Shown: positions 39,271 to 48,778 of the stretch, piece by piece
Layout of the letters: each line of letters begins with the position of its first letter
Numbering within the stretch: position 1 is the stretch's first letter
Program-made: the position numbers and the translations under genes
From: Parietichytrium sp. I65-24A
Lineage: Eukaryota > Sar > Bigyra > Thraustochytrida > Thraustochytriidae
Length of the DNA: 64,000 nt
Reading direction: 5' to 3'
Assembly: GCA_012862575.1 (NCBI GenBank)
Contig: BLSF01000009.1
Coordinates: 434,001-498,000 of the forward strand
The notes under the pieces: model-generated
Seen by the model: only the letters and a program-made list of their open reading frames with translations
Database searches by the model: none
Told to the model about the DNA's origin: nothing

Positions 39271-39882
39271 TTATTCACTTTGTTCAACCCGTTTCCCAAA
39301 GCCCATCCCCACGAGGTTCTGGCCATGAAAGCGCTCTGCCTCGCCAGAGTAGTCATAGATAAAAGTTACAATCCCAGCAGCAGCACCAAATGTCAAGCCC
39401 GCCAGTGGACTACCGCGGAGCACCGCAACCATAGCACCGGACGCAATACCACCTGCGAGATTACCTTCCCATTTCTTTTGGCCCATAAAACCGTTCGCCA
39501 AGCACTCTCCCGCAGCGAAGGAAGCGCCAATTGCTCCGAGGGTCCCCTAGAGAAAAAGCACGTCAATCATGTTCGTCCGAAGCTTGCATTTTATAATTGA
39601 CCTAAAAAAAAAAACGATCACCAACTTACTCCGCGCTTAAATACACTTGCGAAAGCCTGCTTTGTAGAAATGTCTGGAAGAACCACGGAGCTAGGCGATC
39701 TCCACGCGAGCTCCACAGAACCAGCTAGAAAACCAACTCCGCATCCTGCTACCTTCGTAGTGGTGAAACGCCAGGTTAGACTTGTCCACAGCGACTTTCC
39801 GTTCGTCTCGCGCGGGTGTTCAACTTACGGTTGCGTAGATGGTGCGCGTGACACAGTCCAGGTCCTCGATGCTGCCCCCCAT
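39271..39882 (-). CDS. NDUFA11: Complex I subunit NDUFA11/B14.7-like, Tim17 family (three exons)
   Basis: Exons 39829-39882, 39630-39752 and 39271-39546 (minus strand) join through introns of 76 and 83 nt, both starting GTAAGTTG. The product is 150 residues. Exon 1 begins MGGSIEDLDCVTRTIYAT, exon 2 begins VAGCGVGFLAGSVELAW, and exon 3 continues TLGAIGASFAAGECLANG, then GNLAGGIASGAMVAVLRG. This is the Tim17/22/23 fold with about four small-residue-rich membrane helices. The length and the GNLAGG...G...RG pattern fit the accessory complex I subunit NDUFA11 (plant B14.7), which sits in the inner mitochondrial membrane and stabilises the membrane arm. A TIM22-type translocase subunit is the main alternative. 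All joins keep frame. Confidence 0.8.
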
Positions 39883-40949
39883 TGTTCCTTCTCGCGCTCT
39901 TCTCGCACGCAACTCGCTCGTGTGGTCGCAGCTGGGGACCACCGCGACCTTTCAGTTAGGGTGCGAGCTCCTTGTTCGCTAATGGTTGCACTAGCTGTTG
40001 GGTAAAACTCACACTTTAGTAAATTGTATGAATGATTCCATACAAGGTGTGATATGGTTCCTAGTGGCACTGTGACTAGTCTCCGAAAGAAGTACGGTTT
40101 CCTATGCACCAGCTACCGGAGTTTGGAAGAATTAGTACATTGATTGATTGAGATAAGCGCAACAAACAAAATCAGCCAGTTTGGGATAAAGTATAAGAGA
40201 CGTACGAGAACTCGTATCCGTGAAAGTAGCCGAGTGAATATATGTTGCTACCGAATAGGGACTTTTACCAGCTCCTCACCATCAATAGTAGCCTTAGCTA
40301 GGGGCTAGCTCCTCAGTTCTTCTTCTTGAAGCAGCTGGGATCACCATTCTAATTGCTACTCACTCCCTACCATCGCTACCCCAATTGCTTCCCGACGCTA
40401 CTCCTCGCCTTAAAAAGCCTCCATAAGTTAGGGAGGCTCACGAACTTTGTTAAGAAGTGTTACCGGTGTCCGAACCTCTGTCGAGGACGTCCTCGCAAAT
40501 TTTGCGCCCGCGCATCCTCGCGCAGAGCTCAAACGAAGCAGGACGCTGATCTTTTTTCGGCCGACGCTTCGCTTGCACTGACTGACCTGAAGCTGACCTC
40601 ACGCGTTTGTCAGTCCTTCAGATCCTCGGTCCCTCAGTGTGCGCGCGCGGGAGTGGAGAGACGGGGAGGGCGGACGAGAGGCAGGTCACCTCGGCAAGGG
40701 AGACGTTAGTGAGGGAAAGCCGCCTCGGAGTCATACATAGTAAACATCGCACACAAAAAGCAGAACACGTTCTGCGTTGTCTCTGTGTGACTGGGCAACG
40801 AGAGCTGTCGACAGACTCTTCAGTGTGCAGTGAGTGGCTCAGGCTGCCGCTCCCTGGGGTGTTCGGCTCGAAGGCAAGGTGCGCGCTGCAGATCGAACTT
40901 CGGCGGGCCGGCCTGCATCGTTTCAGGCCCAGCCCGCCTCAAGCTAGTG
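39883..40949. other. Divergent intergenic region, NDUFA11 / LRR-PP2C
   Basis: This 1.07-kb region holds two promoters. CTAG-rich motifs lie near 40290-40310. The PP2C frame is open upstream to about 40830 but has no ATG there. No separate gene. Confidence 0.5.
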
Positions 40950-42887
40950 ATGGGAGCGTGTTGCTCTAGTGGTACTTCCGCCTCTGGCGAAGCCACGAAC
41001 GACGAGTGCCGCGCTGTTTTGAACGTGTACAACCAAGTGGTCGATAAATTCAAAGCAAATGGGGACTATCCGCAGGATGTGGACGAGGAGATGCGCGACA
41101 GAATCTCCACCGCAATAGAGCGTGCCGAGGGAAAACAGCAGCCGGCACTGGATCTTTGTTTCGATAACTTCTCCCTCGGGGATCGTGGCTCGCTCGTTCT
41201 CGCTGAGCTTTTGTTGAAAGCATGCGGGGTGCGGTCCATCTCTGCCGCTCACACAGGCGTTACATTCAAAGCCGCTACAGAGATCGGCCGGGGCCTCCGT
41301 TCCAACATGAGTCTCGTTTCCCTGAACCTCTCAGGGAACTCGCTCGGGGAGAAAGGTGTCCGAGGCATGCTGAAATATATAAGCACGAACAGAACTCTCA
41401 CTGAGCTCAACCTGAGTGAGACTGGGCTGGATGAAGAGTGCGCCTGTCTCATCACGAACAGGATATTCCTTGCCGCAAATAACAGTTTGCGTGTTCTAGA
41501 TCTCTCCAATAACGGTCTCAATGACCGGTGTCTGGAAGGGTTCGCCCGCTCGCTTCCTTGCCATCACCAGCTCATTAAAGTGGAGGTTGAAGGGAACGGT
41601 GGCCCTTCGCCGCCCCTGAAGCCGATCCCTGCAATAGGTGGTCGAGCTTCTCTGCGGAGAAACACACATGACCAGGTGGAGTCCGGAGGAGTCTCGAACG
41701 AAATGGAGGAAGGTATCCCGGCCCCAGAATGTAATTATTTGCCAGCTGCAGAGAGTCGAAGGCGAATCACTCAGACTCTCGAGCGCAATCAAATTGTATT
41801 GGATATTGTCAACAGTATTGTAGAAAATGTATGGGAGAGACCACGACGCGGAAATTCCCGGGCAAGGAGACATAGTGGAAGTAATGCAAATCGCGGAGCC
41901 AGCCAGAGCGAGGTTGATGTTACGATGAAAGAGGGTGAGGCCGAATCGGGTGTAGCTGGGAGTCGTGGCGCCGTACGGTTCAACAGCATCGCAGGTCATT
42001 CCTACTCTTTTGGCCTCGCTGATGCTCGCGGTCGCCGGAAGAAAATGGAAGACGTCATCCTCATCAAGCAAAACTTTAGGGGGACTTGTAATGAGCACCT
42101 ATTTGGGATTTTTGATGGCCACGGTGGTGTCGAATGCGCAAAGTTCGCTCATGCTACTCTTCTTGAGGCTTTGGCCGTCGAGCTCCAAAGCGCCGATCCT
42201 TTCACCACCGCCAAAGATAATAGCGCTGAACAGCAAGTTTCGGCGGATGGGGAGAAGCACAGGCAGACCTGTTCGCGCGAAGCTATCGAGGACTGCTTGA
42301 CGAAAGCTTTTGCTTCAGTGCAAAATTTTTGCACTCACTTTCAAGTCCAGAACGGGTCTTGTGCCCTTGTAAGCTACTTTCGAGATCAGCGCCTCTTCGT
42401 CGCAAGCGTGGGAGACTCTCGTGCTCTATTGATACAAGCTGGGTCCCCTCCCACTGCCACCTGGATGTCCGAGGTGATTTCGCCGCAGATGGCCAGCGAA
42501 AGGGAGCGGATCGAGAGTCAGGGTGGTTTTGTAACCGACAATGGGCGTGTTTGTGGCGTTCTCGCCGTTTCACGGGCCCTGGGCGACATTCAGTATACCC
42601 AAATTATTTCCTCGGTGCCGACTTTAGTCACACATGAGCTTCAGCCACAGGACCAGTGGTTGGTGCTTGGTTGCGATGGGGTTTGGGACGTTTTGGACTG
42701 TGACAATATCATTAGCATCCTCAAGTACGTCACCGACCCGATTCGGGCCGCTCAGAAGATCCGAGATACGGCTTTTGAGATGGGCAGCCGAGACAATATC
42801 AGCGTGGTCTGTATAAGTCTTGCACCAGCAAGTACCAGCAACCACGACGGTCGTGAGGTTGCCTCCCTTGCCGCCTCTGTACATTAG
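40950..42887 (+). CDS. N-myristoylatable LRR-PP2C protein phosphatase
   Basis: This 645-residue Ser/Thr phosphatase has its first in-frame ATG at 40950, giving MGACCSSGTS, a strong N-myristoylation site with adjacent palmitoylatable cysteines. Membrane anchoring is therefore likely. Residues about 65-215 form ribonuclease-inhibitor-type leucine-rich repeats (SLVSLNLSGNSLGEKG, LTELNLSETGLDEEC, LRVLDLSNNGLNDRC). A low-complexity linker (about 215-345) leads to a full PP2C domain (350-625) with RKKMED, FGIFDGHGG (metal Asp), ASVGDSRALL, VSRALGD, LVLGCDGVWD and SRDNISVV. All metal-binding aspartates appear present, so it should be active. LRR-PP2C fusions are known (animal PHLPP, fungal adenylate cyclase), but those are much larger. 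Confidence 0.92.
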   Translation: MGACCSSGTSASGEATNDECRAVLNVYNQVVDKFKANGDYPQDVDEEMRDRISTAIERAEGKQQPALDLCFDNFSLGDRGSLVLAELLLKACGVRSISAAHTGVTFKAATEIGRGLRSNMSLVSLNLSGNSLGEKGVRGMLKYISTNRTLTELNLSETGLDEECACLITNRIFLAANNSLRVLDLSNNGLNDRCLEGFARSLPCHHQLIKVEVEGNGGPSPPLKPIPAIGGRASLRRNTHDQVESGGVSNEMEEGIPAPECNYLPAAESRRRITQTLERNQIVLDIVNSIVENVWERPRRGNSRARRHSGSNANRGASQSEVDVTMKEGEAESGVAGSRGAVRFNSIAGHSYSFGLADARGRRKKMEDVILIKQNFRGTCNEHLFGIFDGHGGVECAKFAHATLLEALAVELQSADPFTTAKDNSAEQQVSADGEKHRQTCSREAIEDCLTKAFASVQNFCTHFQVQNGSCALVSYFRDQRLFVASVGDSRALLIQAGSPPTATWMSEVISPQMASERERIESQGGFVTDNGRVCGVLAVSRALGDIQYTQIISSVPTLVTHELQPQDQWLVLGCDGVWDVLDCDNIISILKYVTDPIRAAQKIRDTAFEMGSRDNISVVCISLAPASTSNHDGREVASLAASVH

Positions 42888-43188
42888 TCTTATCTCCTGT
42901 GCAATAAAATTGTTGTTTGTTTCACACGACTCTTGAGAAATCTTGTTCAGCTTGCTCACGAAGATTGAGCGCGAAAGCCGTCGTTTGCCTGACAAATCGT
43001 GAGCGTTGCTTTTCTAAATATTTGGTGAGGGTTCCACTGTCTGTTTTAGAATCCAATGTTCGAATGAATGTAGAGGGGAAAATGCGCAGCTAGACTCGAA
43101 TTTACTGTTAACGCATGTCATATATCCTCAAAGGTATCGCTAAAAAGTACAGAGAGCATTAACCATTGCAATGCAACAAACTTGGCCA
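42888..43188. other. Convergent 3' region
   Basis: This 301-bp region lies between LRR-PP2C and syntaxin 18. CAATAAAAT at about 42901 is a likely polyadenylation signal. No gene. Confidence 0.5.
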
Positions 43189-44181
43189 CTAATCCATCCA
43201 GTCCATGAAGAGTAACATGCTAGATGCCACCGCAAAGAAGACGATCACATACTTCCGGAAGCTTGAATTGTACTGCTTGGCGCTGATCAACTCATCAACG
43301 GACTTGTCCATAAATTGCGTGCTCTTCTGGATGTCGTTAAACATATGCTCAATGTTTTCGCTCTGCTCCATAAGTTTCTCGCTGAAAATTGCTGCGAGCT
43401 GCGAGAACTCACGCATCTGTTTCTCTGCTAATTTAGCGCCTTGCATTTCTTCGTCTAGTTGCGCTTTCAAGGCGGCCTGTTCAGACTCCAGCATCTGAAT
43501 CGTCTCTGCATCCATGTCCTCGTCACTCTCCCCGTAATAGAAGAGCTCCTCTTCGTCCACAGCGACACTTCTTGCATTTAATTCATTTTCCCCCATTTTC
43601 GAACGAGCCGTGTGGCGTTGCCTGAGACCGGCCCCAAAAATGCTTGCGCCATTTTCGCGCTCCTTCTCTACCAGCCGCTCAATCTCCTCCGTCTCCCCTG
43701 ACGTTGTATGATCTTCATCGTACAGGGCTCGCCGCGAGGAGAGTGCCTGGCGCATTCGTAGGAGTTGTAGTTCACTCGTGAGTTTTGTAAGCGACTGAAG
43801 CTTCTCATACAAACACTGGACCACCGATTGTTTGTGCGCTGCGAGAGAGCACTCTACCGGCGTTCCAAGTGCATGAACCTGATCCCTCCAGTCCTGGATT
43901 GCTTGCTGCTCGTCTCGAATGACCGCTGCCGCTCTGGCATCGAAAGAGTCGCGCTCTTCCTCGGACAGGCCCCTTCCATCGTATCCTGTGAGATCTGTAT
44001 ACGCCTGCACTGCCTTTAAAACAGTTTGCCGAGAAGCCTCCAAGCGGGACCAAATCCCCCGAGTTTGACGCTCGAATTCCGTGCGAGGTGTCAGATGCCC
44101 TTCCACTGCTCGTTTTGAGCCGTCTCTGCCTCCAGAGGACTGCACTCCCGCAGCCGCGCGGAAAGCGGAAGTGCGGTCCAT
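43189..44181 (-). CDS. STX18: Qa-SNARE syntaxin 18 (Ufe1 type)
   Basis: This 330-residue tail-anchored SNARE of the ER has a helical N-terminal domain (about 30-150), an acidic linker (VAVDEEELFYYGESDED), and a SNARE motif at about 245-305 with heptads ending in QSENIEHMFNDIQKSTQFMD. A single C-terminal membrane span (FRKYVIVFFAVASSMLLF) finishes LFMDWMD, very like the LLFLDWYDS end of animal syntaxin 18. The zero-layer residue is Gln (Qa). It mediates fusion of COPI vesicles returning to the ER with Sec20, Use1 and the Dsl1/NRZ tether. The gene is divergent from the next one, with 221 bp between ATGs. Confidence 0.88.
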   Translation of the reverse strand: MDRTSAFRAAAGVQSSGGRDGSKRAVEGHLTPRTEFERQTRGIWSRLEASRQTVLKAVQAYTDLTGYDGRGLSEEERDSFDARAAAVIRDEQQAIQDWRDQVHALGTPVECSLAAHKQSVVQCLYEKLQSLTKLTSELQLLRMRQALSSRRALYDEDHTTSGETEEIERLVEKERENGASIFGAGLRQRHTARSKMGENELNARSVAVDEEELFYYGESDEDMDAETIQMLESEQAALKAQLDEEMQGAKLAEKQMREFSQLAAIFSEKLMEQSENIEHMFNDIQKSTQFMDKSVDELISAKQYNSSFRKYVIVFFAVASSMLLFMDWMD

Positions 44182-44402
44182 CGCTATTTCTCCTTCTCCT
44201 TTGCTCAGTTGAGGGAAAAGCCGAGCGGAGAAAAGCTGGCTTACAAGTCAGTGCCCCGCACCAAAAACCGTGAGTGAGTGCGCCAACCCAGCCCTTACCC
44301 GATGGCCGTATTCAAACCTAAGCTCTTTGGTGGGCTTCTTCGCTTCTTCCCCTCTTCCAAACTTTGAAACTTGCTCTTCCCCCACAGCAAGTCTAGTATA
44401 CC

Positions 44403-44879
44403 ATGGTCCTCGCGCCGCCTTTTCCGTTTCCTCGGCAGTGGGCGGAGGTCCAGGCCCAAGGTGGGAAGTGGTTCGGTGTCAATTGGCTGTCAATAGCTCA
44501 CAGCGAGGAGGGTGAGCGCCCCGTTTCAAGTAGACCTCCACCCGGCTATGACCTTGCTGGTGAAGGAGATATTCAACTCACGGATGAGTGGAAGGAGCGC
44601 CTTGTCAACGCAGCAATAAAGAGAAGGGATCGACAGAAGGGTCAGGAAACAAAACAGCTCAATTCGGAGGACAATGAAACAACCGTAGGAAAGGAGGGCC
44701 TCGCGAGGAGCTCCTCAAAAGTGAAGAAGGCTTCGCCAGGGAATGCGTACGTTAAGTTTCAGGTCGATACCTATGGCGAAAAGATGGCGCAAGCCTTTCA
44801 GCTTCAAGAAGCTGCTCTAGACTATAGGCTCAAATGTGCAAAGTCGTCATCGAGCTCGATCAAGAAGACGGCATCCTGA
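44403..44879 (+). CDS. Unknown 158-residue protein
   Basis: I do not recognise this protein. The N-terminal half has an aromatic-rich patch (RQWAEVQAQGGKWFGVNWL) and a proline segment (RPPPGYD). A helical charged piece follows (LTDEWKERLVNAAIKRR). A Ser/Lys-rich linker leads to a second helical piece (GNAYVKFQVDTYGEKMAQ, then AFQLQEAALDY) and a Ser/Lys tail. Codon use and a good-context ATG (CCATGG) support translation. It shares a short bidirectional promoter with syntaxin 18, which may only reflect gene density. Confidence 0.65.
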   Translation: MVLAPPFPFPRQWAEVQAQGGKWFGVNWLSIAHSEEGERPVSSRPPPGYDLAGEGDIQLTDEWKERLVNAAIKRRDRQKGQETKQLNSEDNETTVGKEGLARSSSKVKKASPGNAYVKFQVDTYGEKMAQAFQLQEAALDYRLKCAKSSSSSIKKTAS

Positions 44880-45074
44880 TCTATACATTAAAAAGATGAG
44901 TATTTGTGTTTTTTGAAATGCAAGACCTTTGAACGGTTACAAAATTGTTGTTGTCAAGCGTCTGAGCGCGCATGGCACTCGAAAGAAGCTGAGGCTAGAG
45001 TACATACAAAGAAACGAACAAACAAGCAACGAGGAAAGATGAGGCGTAAACATCATACAGTTTTGAAATACTTT

Positions 45075-47939
45075 TTACATGTCCAGCTCGCCTTGCACCA
45101 AAGAAGAGCGGCTTCGCAGACGCTTCAGATTACGCGCCATCTGTGCCGAGGCGTGCATGCTAGTTTCAGTTGTTTCTTGAGCGACAATGGACGAAGCAGT
45201 CTCTACACGCCTTAAGAGTCGGCTCTCGGAAGCCAATCTCGATCGAACCTCTGACGGACTTAGCTCAGCCAGGTCAAAATCGTCATCGTACTCGCCGTCG
45301 CTCAAGTCGCCAGAATTTGCGATATGAGAACTCCCGCGTCGCTCTTTGCGAAACATTTCCGCTTCAAAAGAATCTCGGAGGAAAAAGTCTCCAAAAAATC
45401 GGGACAGAAACGAGACCTTTCGTTCTCCACGAGAGTGAACATCGTTGAATTCTCTCGGTGAAAACACTTCGCTGTGATACTCGGGGTCCGGTGATCTCAG
45501 AGTTGAAGATTCTGCGCCGCCCAACGCTCCGGCTCGGCCCCGAAACAGTTTGTTGCGAAAAGGTAACATAGATGTCAGCTGCCAGGGAGACCAGCTGTTC
45601 TGCTTTGGAGCCTCATAGTCTCGACGTTCTTCCTCACCTCGAGCTGGAGACCACGATTCATCTTGGTCCACCCTCCGAGCTCTCGGCCACCTCTTGTCGC
45701 TGTTTGGGGACCGCAGTTTGGCGTTAAATCGCAAAAACTGCATGTCTGACTCCGAAGATTCGCGTGCACGAGGTGTGTCGCCGTCCCAGCTCATTCGCTG
45801 GTCAGGCGGGGTTCCGTTTTCCAGTGAGGCGGAGGGCCTGCGCGCCATTTTGCGCATCTCAAAAGCAGCGTTCTGTGCCTTGAGCACGACTTTGGGCGGA
45901 GGAGCAATAACGCGAAGCACGGTGTCACCAGTTCGTGTATAGCCTGTAGCTTTTGTTGGAGTGAGTAAACTTCCCATCACGGGAAGCTTGAACGGAACGA
46001 AAGGAAGACTCGTGAGTCCATATACAGTTGTGAGCCAATAAAAAGTTGCCCGGAGTTGCCAGTCACGCTGACTTAGGAGCCAGTACGCTAAGAAACCGAG
46101 CAGGAACACAAGGGCCACGGCAATTGTATCCCACCAAAACAAAAGCATGAGTCTCCCACCCCGCCCTAAACGAACTTTGGCACGAAGCGCAGCTTGGCTT
46201 CTGTCATTGCGGCCTTCGTCCAGAAGAAAGGCGTCTTTTGGGTCATTCACTGAATAGCAAGGTTCAGAATGCGGGAGGATAAAGAAAGTGAGCCACACGA
46301 TGAAAATTTGAGCCAGAAAGGTCATTGCGTCGACGAAGTCTCTAACTTTAGGTCCGTCCGTGTCGCACGTTGGTACATCGCGTGTGGCGCACAAATAGTA
46401 CAAGAAAGAGCCTCTGAGAAGATTAAAGCAACCTTGGGAGAAGAACTTGGCAGTTTGAAACCCCACGATAAATTGAGAAAGCTGGTACTCATCTCGCTTA
46501 TCGTGCAGCAAAAATACGAAGAGCCACCAGAGCGTGCCTACCCAAGGAATTAACCCAACCGCCGTTAGAAGCAGATACCATGGATTGCGAACTGAGCGCC
46601 AGAAAGAACGATCGAAAGGGGATAGGGTGTATAACACCCAGGCTCGAACCTGGCTGAATCGGTAGCGGATATTTGAGCGAGACGGGGTCAGAACCTGCCA
46701 AGTCAAAATGGCCATGTCATAAATCATTCGTGGCGTTTTTCGAAGAAAATCTGCCGCATCGTGAGCAAACGAGTTTACTTCCGTCTCCTCAACGGCAAGT
46801 CTGCCCTGTCGCGGCACGCGCTTCCAAAGCGAATGTCGGTGTTTAGGGGTGGATACATAAAGGTCTCGAAACCGAACCTCCACGGTCTCAGAGCCGGACT
46901 CGCCTCTCAAATCCTCGTCCTCGCCGTCTTCATCATCACCGTCTTCATCATCACTTGCATCAGAGTCTCCGTCGTCCTCGCCATCCTCTAAAGCGTTCAA
47001 TATGTCGTCTACCTCGTCGTCTGACTCCTCTGTACTCGTACTAATCGGCTCAGAGTCATCCATATCGATTTCTTCATCTTTTGTAAGCTTATCCAATAGC
47101 TCTATTGAAGCAGGGGCAAACATACCATCTTGAGAATTGGCTATGGCTTGTTCGGAAGAAGACGTCGGGGATTTCAAAGCTTTCAACGCTCGATTTCGCT
47201 GTTTTCGGCGCCGGTGCCGCCTTTTTCTGGCTGCAGCTTCTGCGGCAGCTGCAGCAACAATGGACGCCGATGCGTCGGAGACTATGACGCCATTGGTGCC
47301 AGATCGATAGCTCGAGATGTACTCATTTGTTTTGGTGAAAAGCGCAAGCTTGAGGTCTGGGAGTAGCACGTCAACGAAATCTTCGACAGTACCTTGTATG
47401 GAAAGGGGCATATAAGGGTCCTTCAAAAGGTCCTTAACTTTGTCAGCTACAAAATCCATTTTCCTGTCTAGAAACTCTTCGAAACTGTTCTGAAGTCGGC
47501 CCTGTAACGCAGCACTTTGCTTCCCAACAAAGTCCGCTGCATAGCGAGGCGCAAGGGTGGCCTGGTAGGTGACATTTTGGAGCAGTAGAGCTCCCAGACT
47601 CGCTTTAGTGAGGACGTATTTCACGAGAACAACGTGAGCCGCGACGAAAGTTCTCCACGCATTTCCCTTTTCGTAGATCTTTTTCCAATAGTCTGCGCCA
47701 TCGACTGTGCTGTTTTTGCGAGTTGACCGCCATAGAAGCGTCACGTACAAGAGGAATATCGCATGCCACCATCGAAACTCTGTCCGCCGCACTAGACTAT
47801 GCACCAGAGCTTGGCTGAACCGCTTTCGGTTCGCTGGTGAAGCCAGCCAGCTCCAAACGCCTGTGCTAGCGGATCCGGCCATGCGGAGCACCTTTGCGCC
47901 GACTGGAGCAACGGCGCTGGCAAGATTTCGTCTACCCAT
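45075..47939 (-). CDS. Large multi-pass membrane protein, unknown family
   Basis: This 954-residue intronless protein has no domain I can name. A likely membrane segment lies near residues 55-70 (WWHAIFLLYVTLLW). A helical region (100-220) follows, then Ala-rich and polybasic sequence (KRRHRRRKQRNRA) and a long acidic stretch (about 280-345). The main membrane block (about 440-690) has six or so spans, including WYLLLTAVGLIPWVGTLWWL, then FIVWLTFFILP, and WWDTIAVALVFLLGFLAYWL. It is followed by a conserved-looking PVMGSLLTPTKATGYT. The C-terminal ~260 residues are Ser/Arg-rich, probably cytosolic and phosphorylated, with an acidic patch near LSDGEYDDDFDLAEL. The architecture suggests a channel, transporter or ER-shaping protein, but no signature decides. 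Confidence 0.82.
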   Translation of the reverse strand: MGRRNLASAVAPVGAKVLRMAGSASTGVWSWLASPANRKRFSQALVHSLVRRTEFRWWHAIFLLYVTLLWRSTRKNSTVDGADYWKKIYEKGNAWRTFVAAHVVLVKYVLTKASLGALLLQNVTYQATLAPRYAADFVGKQSAALQGRLQNSFEEFLDRKMDFVADKVKDLLKDPYMPLSIQGTVEDFVDVLLPDLKLALFTKTNEYISSYRSGTNGVIVSDASASIVAAAAAEAAARKRRHRRRKQRNRALKALKSPTSSSEQAIANSQDGMFAPASIELLDKLTKDEEIDMDDSEPISTSTEESDDEVDDILNALEDGEDDGDSDASDDEDGDDEDGEDEDLRGESGSETVEVRFRDLYVSTPKHRHSLWKRVPRQGRLAVEETEVNSFAHDAADFLRKTPRMIYDMAILTWQVLTPSRSNIRYRFSQVRAWVLYTLSPFDRSFWRSVRNPWYLLLTAVGLIPWVGTLWWLFVFLLHDKRDEYQLSQFIVGFQTAKFFSQGCFNLLRGSFLYYLCATRDVPTCDTDGPKVRDFVDAMTFLAQIFIVWLTFFILPHSEPCYSVNDPKDAFLLDEGRNDRSQAALRAKVRLGRGGRLMLLFWWDTIAVALVFLLGFLAYWLLSQRDWQLRATFYWLTTVYGLTSLPFVPFKLPVMGSLLTPTKATGYTRTGDTVLRVIAPPPKVVLKAQNAAFEMRKMARRPSASLENGTPPDQRMSWDGDTPRARESSESDMQFLRFNAKLRSPNSDKRWPRARRVDQDESWSPARGEEERRDYEAPKQNSWSPWQLTSMLPFRNKLFRGRAGALGGAESSTLRSPDPEYHSEVFSPREFNDVHSRGERKVSFLSRFFGDFFLRDSFEAEMFRKERRGSSHIANSGDLSDGEYDDDFDLAELSPSEVRSRLASESRLLRRVETASSIVAQETTETSMHASAQMARNLKRLRSRSSLVQGELDM

Positions 47940-48778
47940 GACTCTGTGCTAGTCGACTGGACATGGAGAGCTCTGCGTGGGCATCAGTTCTCTCGACCAA
48001 ACAACCAACCAAAACCAACCCGAACTTTGAGCTTCCAGGAGGGGCCCACACGTCTTCTTGTCTGCTGGCCGGACCAGAAAATTCGAGCCACCAGCGCGCT
48101 CACTTGCCTCGAGAAATATTGGTTCTGGTTGTCCCGTCTCCCAGGCTTTTGACGGGGTCGCTGGTCACATGCTGATGGCGTGTCACATTCACTCTGACTA
48201 GCTCAACTCGAAAATGATCTTGTGTAAGCTTCTAATCTTCAGCACTATCGCCGGACTATAATAAAAGATAGGTACTCATTATTCACATCAGTAGTACCGT
48301 GAATAGTATTATAACGTGGCTTGGCACGCGACTGTGAGTGTGAGTACACCCTTACTACCACACCATACCACTTCTTTTTCTACTGTTTCAGTAGATGGTA
48401 TGCTACACGCTGCGTTTAGGGAATGAAGTAGTTTGTGTATGGTCCTGCTGGTGACTAACCTTATTGAGAGTGGGTAGGCAATGAAAAGTTTCCGTTTCTG
48501 ATGGGATGGCGGCCGCCGCGGCGGAGCGACCGTCTGTCACGACCTGTCCGCAGAGGCGTCCCGCAGACAAAAGTTTCCTTTGAATCGGAGTGTGGAAGTT
48601 GATCGCTTGCCTGATTTCTGCGCACGGATCCCATTGACGGATTCAGTGGACAGCGCCAAAGGAGCGGAAACAAACACAAACACAAACTCAACTGGGGAGA
48701 GAGTTCGAGCTGGCCGGAGAGCACCTGAACAGTGTTCAAGGAGAGACACGACAAAGCGGACTTTGATCTGCAAGCAAA
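47940..48778. other. Divergent intergenic region, membrane protein / PP1
   Basis: This 839-bp region contains a GGTACT...GTAGTACCG cluster near 48271-48299 among many short CACACC and ACTACC stretches. No gene is called; open frames are short. Confidence 0.5.

Noticed and set aside
46620-46670. tRNA-like GGCTCGAACC stretch
   Set aside because: It lies inside the coding frame of the 954-residue membrane protein with no cloverleaf.
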